Below, one piece after another: positions 14,474 to 20,186 of a stretch of DNA of 20,186 nt (position 1 is its first letter; each line of letters opens with the position of its first letter). The position numbers and the translations under genes were made by a program. The notes under the pieces are model-generated. The model was not told where the DNA came from, made no database searches, and saw only the letters and a list, made by a program, of their open reading frames with translations. The stretch spans positions 1 through 20,186 of the forward strand of contig JARIHJ010000095.1 in assembly GCA_029288335.1 (NCBI GenBank), written 5' to 3'. Source of the DNA: Candidatus Saccharimonadota bacterium. GTDB lineage: Bacteria > Patescibacteriota > Saccharimonadia > Saccharimonadales > UBA4665.

Positions 14474-14553
14474 TTTGTTCGCTAGAGCAGTTGTTCCGGA
14501 TCCGGCAGGTTCGATCCCTCTCGGTATCAGGAATAAGACTTTGCGAGCAAATT
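14472..14553 (+). promoter_or_regulatory. Inverted-repeat RNA structure ahead of atpE
   Basis: AATTTGTTCGC (14472-14482) can pair with GCGAGCAAATT (14543-14553) as an 11-bp stem with one G-U, closing a 60-nt loop. The loop contains a perfect CCGGATCCGG palindrome (14496-14505) and further short complementary pieces. It lies in the only long gap of the operon, immediately before the SD of the c-subunit gene, which must be made in excess. A role in mRNA processing, stability or translational enhancement is inferred. No U-tract follows, so it is not an intrinsic terminator. Confidence 0.45.
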
Positions 14554-14597
14554 TTGCAAAAGGTGGAATATTAACTAATTTAAGGAGAAGTACCACT

Positions 14598-14825
14598 ATG
14601 ATAGCGGTAGCGGATGCTGTAAATACGGCAATAATTGCAAAAGGTTTAATGATCGGCGGCGGTTTCATCGGGCCGGGCATCGGTATGGGTATCGTCGGCG
14701 GTAGTTACATCCAAGCGACCGGTCGCAATCCGGAATCGAAACTATTGGGTCAGTCGCTGGTGTTTATCGCTCTGATTGAGCTGTATGCCCTGCTGGCCTT
14801 TGCATCAGTCTTTATTGTCAAATAA
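14598..14825 (+). CDS. atpE: ATP synthase Fo subunit c
   Basis: A 75-residue hairpin of two membrane helices that oligomerises into the rotor ring. The glycine-rich first helix contains GGGFIGPGIGMGIVGG, the polar loop is GRNPES (42-47), and the ion-binding carboxylate is E61 in IALIELYALLAF. The position usually Gln in sodium-binding rings is Met (M30), and E61 is followed by Leu, not Ser/Thr, so proton coupling is likely. ATG 14598 was chosen. It has AAGGAG about 10 nt upstream and gives the normal family length, whereas the longer in-frame start at 14475 would add 41 non-homologous residues. A structured leader precedes the SD. Confidence 0.95.
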   Translation: MIAVADAVNTAIIAKGLMIGGGFIGPGIGMGIVGGSYIQATGRNPESKLLGQSLVFIALIELYALLAFASVFIVK

Positions 14826-14839
14826 GGAAATTTTTAGAG

Positions 14840-15370
14840 GTGCAAATTTTGCTAACACAATTTGGGGCTGAGCAGTCATCTGGTATTGCGGCGTTAGGGC
14901 TGAATCTGACTTCTTTTTTGATCCAGCTCGGTACGTTCATCATTGCTTTTTTGATACTGCGCAAGTGGGCTTTCAAGCCGATGCTTAAAGTATTGAAAGA
15001 ACGCCGTGACACTATCGAGCAGGGGGTTAGCTTGGGCGAGAAGATGAAGAAGGATGAAGCCGAAATGGAGAGTAAGGTTGCCGCAGTGCTAGCTAAGGCG
15101 CGTAGCCAGGCCGATGGTATTATCGCCGATGCGAGTGAGCGCGGCCGTCAATCGATTGCCGATGCCGAGGCCAAAGCCAAGCAAAAAGCCGAAGCTATCA
15201 TCGCCAGCGGTGAGGACCGGGCTAAGCAAGACATTGCTAGAGCGCGCAAGGAGATGGAATCCGAAATTGTTAGCCTGGTGTCTGAAGCTACCGAAGCTGT
15301 GACTGGAGAGAAAATTGACGCCAAGAAAGATTCAGCGCTTATTGATAAAGCTCTGAAAGGAGCTAGCTAG
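14840..15370 (+). CDS. atpF: ATP synthase Fo subunit b
   Basis: A 176-residue stator subunit b. A single N-terminal membrane helix (about 20-42, LNLTSFLIQLGTFIIAFLIL) is followed by RKWAFKPMLKVLKERRDTIEQG and a long Ala/Lys/Glu/Gln-rich coiled coil that dimerises and links Fo to F1 through delta. The start is uncertain. GTG 14840 has AAGGAA 10 nt upstream. An in-frame TTG at 14849 has AGAGG at good spacing and would drop three residues. The stop (TAG) overlaps the GTG of atpH by one base. Confidence 0.93.
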   Translation: MQILLTQFGAEQSSGIAALGLNLTSFLIQLGTFIIAFLILRKWAFKPMLKVLKERRDTIEQGVSLGEKMKKDEAEMESKVAAVLAKARSQADGIIADASERGRQSIADAEAKAKQKAEAIIASGEDRAKQDIARARKEMESEIVSLVSEATEAVTGEKIDAKKDSALIDKALKGAS

Positions 15371-15768
15371 TGGCCAAGGTATCGAGAACCACCGTGGCTA
15401 GCGTGATTAATAATAAGTTAGCTAAATCTAGAGGTAAACAGCTAGCTCGCGAACTCGCCGCCTATTTGCTAGAGACGAACCGTACCAGCGAGCTGGACTC
15501 GCTAATACGTGACGTGATTGGCGCTCGCGCTAGAAGCGGCGTTATCGAAGCCACGGCTGTTAGTGCCCACGAACTCACTCCGGCGGCTACCAGTGATATC
15601 AAGGCTGAAATCGAGCGCCTCTACCCTGGCGCCAAAGAGATTATTATCAACGAGCGTATTGACATAGACCAGATCGGCGGCGTGCGACTGGAACTTCCAG
15701 ACAAGCAGCTCGACCTGTCGGTCCGCGGCAAACTTAACCATCTAAAACAACTAATCACGGAGAAATAA
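15370..15768 (+). CDS. atpH: ATP synthase F1 subunit delta, N-terminally shortened
   Basis: A 132-residue delta/OSCP subunit, against about 175-180 in most bacteria. The C-terminal signature is intact: VSAHELTPAATSDIKAEIERLYP, then the beta-rich IGGVRLELPDKQLDLSVRGKLNHLKQLI, equivalent to the GGxxxxxxDxxxDxSxxxxL pattern. What is missing is most of the N-terminal six-helix domain that caps the alpha subunits. Only about 60 residues (ELAAYLLETNRTSELDSLIRDV) precede the conserved core. The start is GTG overlapping the atpF stop (TAGTG), and the stop overlaps the atpA start (TAATG). The atpF gene ends cleanly, so this is not an obvious frameshift. Confidence 0.88.
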   Translation: MAKVSRTTVASVINNKLAKSRGKQLARELAAYLLETNRTSELDSLIRDVIGARARSGVIEATAVSAHELTPAATSDIKAEIERLYPGAKEIIINERIDIDQIGGVRLELPDKQLDLSVRGKLNHLKQLITEK

Positions 15769-17339
15769 TGGCTACAACTTCTGACTTTTCGATCAAAGAA
15801 TTATCCAGCGACATCCGCGAGGCGATTGCGGAGCTAAAGGCGCGGCCGGAAGTCGAATCGGTCGGCATCGTCACTCGGGCGGCTGACGGCATTGTCTGGG
15901 TCTACGGCTTGCGCAGTTGTGGCTACAACGAAATGATCGAAATCGACGGGCTATCGGGTCGGAAAGTCACAGCTTTTGCGCTGAACCTCGGCGAAGATGA
16001 AATCGGTGCCGTGCTCCTCGGCGAAGATGCCAGTGTTGAAGCTGGTGCCAGGGCTAGATTAACAGGCAAAGTTCTCGAAGTCCCGGTTGGCCCGGAGCTA
16101 GTCGGCCGCGTGGTCGACCCGCTCGGCCGGCCGCTCGACGGCGGCGACGCCATCAAGGCTAAACTAACCGCTCGCGTCGAGCGCAATGCTCCTGGAGTTC
16201 TGGATCGCAAATCGGTGGAAGAGCCGATGATGACGGGGCTGATGGCTATCGATACGCTGGTGCCGATCGGTCGCGGCCAACGCGAGCTTATCATCGGTGA
16301 CCGCCAAACTGGCAAAACTGCTATCGCTGTCGATACGATGATTAACCAGGCGCGGCAAAAGTCCGGTGTGGTTAACATTTATGTTGCCATCGGCCAGAAA
16401 TTATCAAAAATCGCAGCACTAGAAGAACGACTAAAACGTGAAGGTGTGATGAGCCAGTCGATTATCGTCGCGACCAGCCCGGCCGATCCGGCAGCAATGC
16501 TGTATCTCGCGCCCTACGCTGCGACGGCGATGGGCGAATATTTCCGGGATAACGGCCAACACGCCCTGATAATTTATGACGATTTAAGCAAACACGCCGT
16601 TGCCTACCGCCAGATGTCACTGTTACTGCGCCGTCCTCCAGGTCGCGAAGCTTATCCTGGCGACGTGTTTTATATTCATTCACGCTTACTCGAGCGCTCG
16701 GCCAAGCTGAACGACGAGCTTGGCGGTGGCAGCCTGACTGCCCTGCCAATTGTCGAGACTCAGGCTGGAGATATTAGCGCCTACATTCCGACGAACGTCA
16801 TTTCGATTACCGATGGCCAGATTTTCCTTGAGACTAATCTGTTTTACCAGGGTGTCCGCCCGGCGATTTCAGTCGGTCTATCCGTTAGCCGTGTCGGCGG
16901 CGCGGCTCAGAGTAAAGCTATTAAAGCTGTCGGCGGTGGTCTGAAATTAAGCCTAGCCCAGTTCCGCGAGCTAGCCTCATTCTCCCAGTTCTCTACCGAC
17001 CTTGATGACGACACCAGGCAAACTATTGAGCGCGGCCAGCGCCTGACTGAGCTTTTGAAGCAGCCGCAATATTCGCCGAAATCCATCTGGGAAATGTACT
17101 GCGCTCTCTTGGCCGTTAGTAGCGGCAGCTTTGACAAAGTTCCACTGGAAAAAATCAAGCCGGCCGAAGGCGTGCTCTTGAACCAGCTAAAAACCAAACA
17201 CAAGAAACTGGTGGACGAAATTAATAAAGGCGCCAAACCGACCGACGATCAGAACGAACAAGTGCTTAAGGTTGCAAAAGACACCGCCAAGCAGTACAAC
17301 GTGGATGAAACTAAGGGTGTGGGAGAAAAGAAGGATTAG
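15768..17339 (+). CDS. atpA: ATP synthase F1 subunit alpha
   Basis: A 523-residue alpha subunit, the non-catalytic nucleotide-binding partner of beta. The N-terminal beta-barrel (about 25-95) is followed by the Walker A GDRQTGKT (177-184), ALIIYDDLSKHAVAYRQ (Walker B region) and the arginine finger R375 in GLSVSRVGGAAQ. The C-terminal helical domain ends in a long Lys-rich tail. Length is normal. The start ATG shares a base with the atpH stop. The next gene begins directly after its TAG, but that gene (orf139) is not a known subunit. Confidence 0.98.
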   Translation: MATTSDFSIKELSSDIREAIAELKARPEVESVGIVTRAADGIVWVYGLRSCGYNEMIEIDGLSGRKVTAFALNLGEDEIGAVLLGEDASVEAGARARLTGKVLEVPVGPELVGRVVDPLGRPLDGGDAIKAKLTARVERNAPGVLDRKSVEEPMMTGLMAIDTLVPIGRGQRELIIGDRQTGKTAIAVDTMINQARQKSGVVNIYVAIGQKLSKIAALEERLKREGVMSQSIIVATSPADPAAMLYLAPYAATAMGEYFRDNGQHALIIYDDLSKHAVAYRQMSLLLRRPPGREAYPGDVFYIHSRLLERSAKLNDELGGGSLTALPIVETQAGDISAYIPTNVISITDGQIFLETNLFYQGVRPAISVGLSVSRVGGAAQSKAIKAVGGGLKLSLAQFRELASFSQFSTDLDDDTRQTIERGQRLTELLKQPQYSPKSIWEMYCALLAVSSGSFDKVPLEKIKPAEGVLLNQLKTKHKKLVDEINKGAKPTDDQNEQVLKVAKDTAKQYNVDETKGVGEKKD

Positions 17340-17759
17340 ATGCGACTACGAAAATCACCTGAAGTGACAGAGGCCGAACGACAAGCTAGTGAAGTTGAGG
17401 CGGCAGAAAATAGAGAGAGGGAACGTGTTTATCGAGAGCGCCGCACTCGACAGTGGTGGATGTCTCGCCCTGAGTACCGGCTGGAATCTGCAGCTGCGCA
17501 GCTAGCAATATCGTTGACTCAGCAGGAAAACGTTGAACCTTTGGTAAAAAATAGACTTCGAGCGATTAATGACGTAGCAAACCTGGGCGATATGGTAAAT
17601 CCGGCAGATACTTTAACTGATAAAGAGCGCGAAATGCTGCCAGCGGCTCAATTTGCGATTGAGTCGTTGGAATCGGTAATGAATGATCGGTTTGAGCTTA
17701 AGTGGCAAAGTATTCCATATATAGGTTATCGGCCACAAGGAGGCCATTACATTGGCTAG
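17340..17759 (+). CDS. Unrecognised gene between atpA and atpG (orf139)
   Basis: A 139-residue protein of no family known to me, in the slot between atpA and atpG where genes are normally adjacent. The N-terminus (about 1-40) is highly charged (RLRKSPEVTEAERQASE, then RERERVYRERRTRQWW) and probably helical. A helix-rich middle follows (SAAAQLAISLTQQENVEPLVKNRLRAINDV), then an aromatic, Gly-rich C-terminus (WQSIPYIGYRPQGGHYIG). No membrane helix or signal peptide is seen. It starts immediately after the atpA stop. It ends with an 8-nt overlap into atpG, whose AAGGAGG SD lies within this gene's last codons, so the frame is likely translated and coupled. A stator or assembly accessory role is speculation from context. 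Confidence 0.72.
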   Translation: MRLRKSPEVTEAERQASEVEAAENRERERVYRERRTRQWWMSRPEYRLESAAAQLAISLTQQENVEPLVKNRLRAINDVANLGDMVNPADTLTDKEREMLPAAQFAIESLESVMNDRFELKWQSIPYIGYRPQGGHYIG

Positions 17760-18630
17760 TTTGATTGTTTTAAAGCGGCGGATCGGGTCGATTCGAAATA
17801 CCCGGCAGATCACGAAGGCAATGGAGTTGGTGAGCTCGTCAAAATTGCGCCGAGCGCAAGCGGCCGCGCAATCTAGCCGGGCGTACCGCGAGTTCGCCTA
17901 CGAGCTGTTGGCCCGGCTTAATCAGATTCGTGAAGTCGAGCGCCAGCCGCTGTTTCGTAAGCGGCCGGTCAAGCGCCGTCTCTATGTAGTCATCACTAGT
18001 AACTCTGGGCTAGCCGGTGCTTATAACGCCAACGTTCTGAAATTACTGGCGCAAGACATAAAACGCGACCAGGCTGCTAGCGTCAAGTCCAGCGTCATCA
18101 CAATCGGCAACAAGGGCGTGCAATTCGTCCGGCGGCTGGCAGACGTCGAAATTCTGGCACACTACCCTGCCTTTGGCGATGAGCCGAGCGAAGGCGATAT
18201 CCAACCATTATTAGCTTCGTTAGTGGAAAATTACGAGAACGCTAATGTTGATGAAGTTCGTCTGCTCTTCACAGACTTTAAGTCCAGTCTGACCCAAGTC
18301 GCTAGTGAGCTTGCACTACTCCCCGCTAGTGTTGAACTAGCTGAGACGCCGGACACTAAACCTGCGAGCAGCTTTATGAATTTTGAACCGGATGTCGAAA
18401 CGGTCATCGCTAATACCGGCATCAGGCTGGTTCAGGTGCAAATTTATCAGGCGCTACTGGAATCGCTAGCTAGTGAGCATGCGATGCGCGCACTAGCTAT
18501 GAAAAACGCGACCGACAATGCTAACGACCTGATCGAAGATTACACCCTGGAATACAACTCGGCCCGGCAAGGTAAAATTACCCAGGAAATCGCCGAAATC
18601 AGTGGCGGCGCGGAGGCATTAAATGGATAG
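17752..18630 (+). CDS. atpG: ATP synthase F1 subunit gamma
   Basis: A 292-residue rotor shaft subunit. The N-terminal coiled-coil helix carries the family signature RRIGSIRNTRQITKAMELVSSSKLRRAQ, matching the usual IKSVKNTxxITKAMEMV. The central Rossmann-like part has VVITSNSGLAGAYNANV. The C-terminal helix has MRALAMKNATDNANDLIEDYTLEYNSARQGKITQEIAEISGGAEAL. The start is TTG at 17752, supported by AAGGAGG with 8-nt spacing and the MASL-type N-terminus of the family. It overlaps orf139 by 8 nt and the next gene by 8 nt. The last residues (EALNG) are encoded by the SD/start cassette of the next gene. Confidence 0.97.
   Translation: MASLIVLKRRIGSIRNTRQITKAMELVSSSKLRRAQAAAQSSRAYREFAYELLARLNQIREVERQPLFRKRPVKRRLYVVITSNSGLAGAYNANVLKLLAQDIKRDQAASVKSSVITIGNKGVQFVRRLADVEILAHYPAFGDEPSEGDIQPLLASLVENYENANVDEVRLLFTDFKSSLTQVASELALLPASVELAETPDTKPASSFMNFEPDVETVIANTGIRLVQVQIYQALLESLASEHAMRALAMKNATDNANDLIEDYTLEYNSARQGKITQEIAEISGGAEALNG
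18612..18630 (+). repeat. Junction cassette 1: SD, spacer, start and overlapping stop (atpG/orf80)
   Basis: GGAGG at 18612-18616, a 6-nt spacer (CATTAA) and ATGGATAG. The upstream stop TAG (18628-18630) lies in another frame within the first codons of the next gene. It is nearly identical to the cassettes at 18847 and 19292. Confidence 0.7.
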
Positions 18631-18865
18631 AATTTATGAACTCGCTCCAAGCTATGATGTCCCTAGTTCCCTGCTGCTAGCAGCTAGAAAAGTTGGTAAG
18701 CTTGGCGTGACTGAAGCGGCCCAGCAGCCGGTTCCGCCGGTGCTAGTCAATCCCAATTACGGGCGCAGAAGTGCTCCCGCCACAGTAATAATTGATAGAA
18801 TTATGCGCGATCGTTCGAGTTTTATAGGCGACTTAGCTGGAACTACGGAGGCGCAAAATGGTTAG
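18623..18865 (+). CDS. Unrecognised small gene in the atp operon (orf80)
   Basis: An 80-residue protein without a recognisable family. It is Pro-rich in the middle (QQPVPPVLVNPNYGRRSAP) with short helical pieces on either side (SSLLLAARKVGKLGVTEAA and TVIIDRIMRDRSSFIGDL). No membrane segment or cysteine is present. An excellent SD (GGAGG, 6-nt spacing) and 8-nt overlaps on both sides argue that it is translated and coupled. Its last residues EAQNG arise from the SD region of the following gene. It lies between atpG and atpD, which are usually adjacent. The function is unknown. Confidence 0.65.
   Translation: MDRIYELAPSYDVPSSLLLAARKVGKLGVTEAAQQPVPPVLVNPNYGRRSAPATVIIDRIMRDRSSFIGDLAGTTEAQNG
18847..18865 (+). 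repeat. Junction cassette 2: SD, spacer, start and overlapping stop (orf80/orf150)
   Basis: GGAGG at 18847-18851, a 6-nt spacer (CGCAAA) and ATGGTTAG, with the upstream TAG at 18863-18865. Same layout and near-identical bases as cassettes 1 and 3. Confidence 0.7.
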
Positions 18866-19310
18866 CGGACAGTTGGTGCTATTTGAAGTTCCTAACCCCG
18901 TTGCAGATGAGGTAGAGTTGATGCGAGGCTTTATCGGTAGCGAGTTAATCGGTCTTGATGTCAGCGAAGAGGAAGGATGCTACCAAGCGGTGGATGTGGT
19001 TGGGATAGCAGCGGAAAGTATCGCTCAGATCTTAGCTGAGACTCTAGGTGGAGTTGATCCAGAATCAGAAAATCTGTTATCTGAGACTATCACCCCCCGC
19101 ATTAACCAAGTCCCTCACCCTGATTGGCAGCTTGATATTGACGTGTTTATGGGTTTTGACAGAGTCGATGCGCCGTTAGTGGCTAATTTGGCTGATAGAG
19201 CTTTGGCCCTTGGTAGAGCCGCCTATTCTGAAGCCCAAGACCAAAACCGTATCGAAAAGTGTGGGAAATTGATGGCAATGGCTGGCAATATGGAGGCATC
19301 AAATGGTTGA
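18858..19310 (+). CDS. Unrecognised gene in the atp operon (orf150)
   Basis: A 150-residue acidic, soluble-looking protein of no known family. The N-terminal part (GQLVLFEVPNPVADEVELMRGFIG) is mixed alpha/beta. The middle has VDVVGIAAESIAQILAETLGG and a Pro-rich HPDWQLDIDVFMGFDRVD. The C-terminal third is helical (NLADRALALGRAAYSEAQDQNRIEKCGKLMAMAG). No transmembrane helix is seen. It starts 6 nt after GGAGG and overlaps the neighbours by 8 nt on both sides. Its last residues EASNG come from the cassette of the next gene. By eye its codon use seems less G+C-rich than atpA or atpG, hinting at a later insertion. The function is unknown. Confidence 0.68.
   Translation: MVSGQLVLFEVPNPVADEVELMRGFIGSELIGLDVSEEEGCYQAVDVVGIAAESIAQILAETLGGVDPESENLLSETITPRINQVPHPDWQLDIDVFMGFDRVDAPLVANLADRALALGRAAYSEAQDQNRIEKCGKLMAMAGNMEASNG
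19292..19310 (+). repeat. Junction cassette 3: SD, spacer, start and overlapping stop (orf150/orf76)
   Basis: GGAGG at 19292-19296, a 6-nt spacer (CATCAA) and ATGGTTGA, with the upstream TGA at 19308-19310. It differs from cassette 1 at only a few positions. Confidence 0.7.
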
Positions 19311-19533
19311 GGCGGATCGTCTGACGGAATTGCGCTCACAAGTGGATTGGATTAGGGTTGGTGTTATAGACAGCCGGCGACTAGCATACCGGGTCTTGAC
19401 TGTTTTGGGTGTGAGCCCTGTAACGGTTCACGATGTGGATGAGCTGGATGATGCCTGCCGTGAGTTAGTGGCTGCGAATCCAGATCTGTGTTTGATTGAA
19501 AATGATATTGATAATGGCGAGGAGGAATATTGA
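19303..19533 (+). CDS. Unrecognised small gene directly before atpD (orf76)
   Basis: A 76-residue acidic protein without a recognisable family. It appears alpha/beta (QVDWIRVGVIDSRRLAYRVLTVLG, then VTVHDVDELDDACRELVAANPDLCLIE), vaguely like half of a receiver-type domain. That likeness is too weak to assign. It ends in an acidic tail (NDIDNGEEEY). The SD GGAGG at 6-nt spacing and the 8-nt overlap with orf150 suggest coupling. Its final codons contain the GGAGG of atpD, which starts 2 nt after its stop. The function is unknown. Confidence 0.65.
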   Translation: MVEADRLTELRSQVDWIRVGVIDSRRLAYRVLTVLGVSPVTVHDVDELDDACRELVAANPDLCLIENDIDNGEEEY

Positions 19534-19535
19534 TA

Positions 19536-20186
19536 ATGGCTACAGCAACTAAGGGAAAAACTAAGACGGGGCAAATTACGCAGATCGTCGGCGTGGTTAT
19601 CGATGTGGAGTTTTCGACCGACAATTTGCCGGCGATTTATAACGCGCTAGAAGTCGAGCTGGATGGCAGAAAATTAACGCTTGAAGTGGCGCAGCACTTG
19701 AGTGAATCTTCTGTGCGCGCCATCGCACTTGGTTCGACCGATGGCCTGGAGCGTGGTGTCGAAGTTACTGACACTGGTACGGCGATTAGTGTGCCGGTAG
19801 GCGAAGCCACACTCGGGCGAATGTTTGATGTGGTCGGCAATCCGATCGACGGCGGTGACAGCAAATTTAGCGAAAAAGCCCCGATTCACAAAACTCCGCC
19901 CCCACTAATTGACCAATCTGGGAGTGTGGAAATTCTGGAAACTGGCATCAAGGTCATCGACTTAATTTGCCCGATGACCAAGGGCGGCAAGGCCGGGCTG
20001 TTCGGAGGCGCCGGTGTCGGCAAAACCGTCCTGATCCAGGAGCTGATCAACAATATCGCCAAATTCCACTCGGGCTACAGCGTCTTTGCCGGGGTTGGAG
20101 AGCGCACCCGCGAAGGCAACGACCTCTATAACGAGATGAAAGAGTCGGGGGTAATTAAGAATACCTCGCTCGTCTTCGGCCAAATG
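19536..20186 (+). CDS. atpD: ATP synthase F1 subunit beta (partial, runs off the window)
   Basis: The first 217 residues of the catalytic beta subunit. The beta-barrel domain starts at GQITQIVGVVIDVEF. Then come LGRMFDVVGNPIDG, ETGIKVIDLICPMTKGGKAGLFG, the Walker A GGAGVGKT (157-164) and GERTREGNDLY (188-198), which carries the catalytic glutamate region. All key residues visible so far are conserved. GGAGG precedes ATG by 10 nt and lies inside orf76. The rest of the gene and any atpC lie beyond the window. Confidence 0.98.
   Translation, partial: MATATKGKTKTGQITQIVGVVIDVEFSTDNLPAIYNALEVELDGRKLTLEVAQHLSESSVRAIALGSTDGLERGVEVTDTGTAISVPVGEATLGRMFDVVGNPIDGGDSKFSEKAPIHKTPPPLIDQSGSVEILETGIKVIDLICPMTKGGKAGLFGGAGVGKTVLIQELINNIAKFHSGYSVFAGVGERTREGNDLYNEMKESGVIKNTSLVFGQM

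Noticed and set aside
14483..14527. tRNA-like piece (TAGAGCAG, then GGTTCGATCCC) between atpB and atpE
   Set aside because: The distance between the D-arm-like and T-loop-like parts is about 8 nt too short, the T stem has a mismatch, and no matching 5' acceptor strand is present. It is better read as part of the inverted-repeat leader.
14475..14597. 41-residue N-terminal extension of AtpE
   Set aside because: It has no SD, no similarity to subunit c, and overlaps the inverted repeat. The ATG at 14598 has an SD and gives the normal length.
15923..16378. Long antisense frame opposite atpA (151 codons), and similar frames opposite other genes
   Set aside because: It is a shadow of the biased codon use of atpA, with no start signal and a low-complexity Ser/Pro/Arg translation.
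18623..19533. orf80, orf150 and orf76 as fragments of one broken gene
   Set aside because: Each has its own strong SD and an exact 8-nt overlap. The coupling layout is too regular for decay by frameshifts, and no shared family is seen.
1..20186. CRISPR arrays, insertion sequences, prophage or rRNA
   Set aside because: No regularly spaced direct repeats, transposase or integrase-like frames, terminal inverted repeats or rRNA motifs were seen on either strand.

Overview
The window looks like a compact, standard-code bacterial chromosome of middling G+C, most likely from the Patescibacteria/CPR and possibly Candidatus Saccharibacteria (TM7). That placement is an inference. It rests on very tight gene packing, short or divergent versions of core proteins (SmpB, ATP synthase delta), a cytosolic GH15 glucoamylase beside glycosyltransferases, and several small proteins with no recognisable relatives. 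UGA is used as a stop, so the Gracilibacteria-type recoding does not apply. No insertion sequence, prophage, CRISPR array or rRNA was seen.

Region 1 (1-9.95 kb) begins with a structured non-coding stretch and a tRNA-Asn with its own promoter. Next come a GH15 glucoamylase and a GT4 glycosyltransferase (minus strand), SmpB (minus), a small serine-hydrolase-like protein (plus), a Cys-containing hypothetical (minus), a membrane-anchored TIM-barrel glycosidase (minus) divergent from a GT2 glycosyltransferase (plus), and a DMT-type multi-span membrane protein (plus). The carbohydrate genes suggest storage or turnover of alpha-glucans and synthesis or trimming of surface glycans. The region closes with a clear Dop/PafA-family protein (minus) that appears to lack the catalytic aspartate and the Dop loop.

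Region 2 (10.1-13.2 kb) holds a ParB-like protein divergent from the Dop-like gene, a CobO-type corrinoid adenosyltransferase, a hypothetical protein, a glutaredoxin-like protein, a YbjQ/UPF0145 protein, and a 44-codon single-span membrane peptide translationally coupled to YbjQ through a GTGA overlap.

Region 3 (13.25 kb to the end) is an F1Fo ATP synthase operon in the order atpI-like, atpB, atpE, atpF, atpH, atpA, orf139, atpG, orf80, orf150, orf76, atpD (cut by the window edge). Three things stand out. Four unrecognised genes lie between canonical subunit genes. The delta subunit lacks most of its N-terminal domain. A near-identical SD/start/stop cassette with an 8-nt gene overlap recurs at successive junctions. 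A long inverted repeat sits in the only sizeable gap, just ahead of atpE.

Across the window, several first genes of transcripts start 6-10 nt after a -10 box and have no Shine-Dalgarno sequence (predicted leaderless mRNAs), while operon-internal genes carry strong SDs. Convergent genes end within a few bases of each other or overlap, with no visible terminators.
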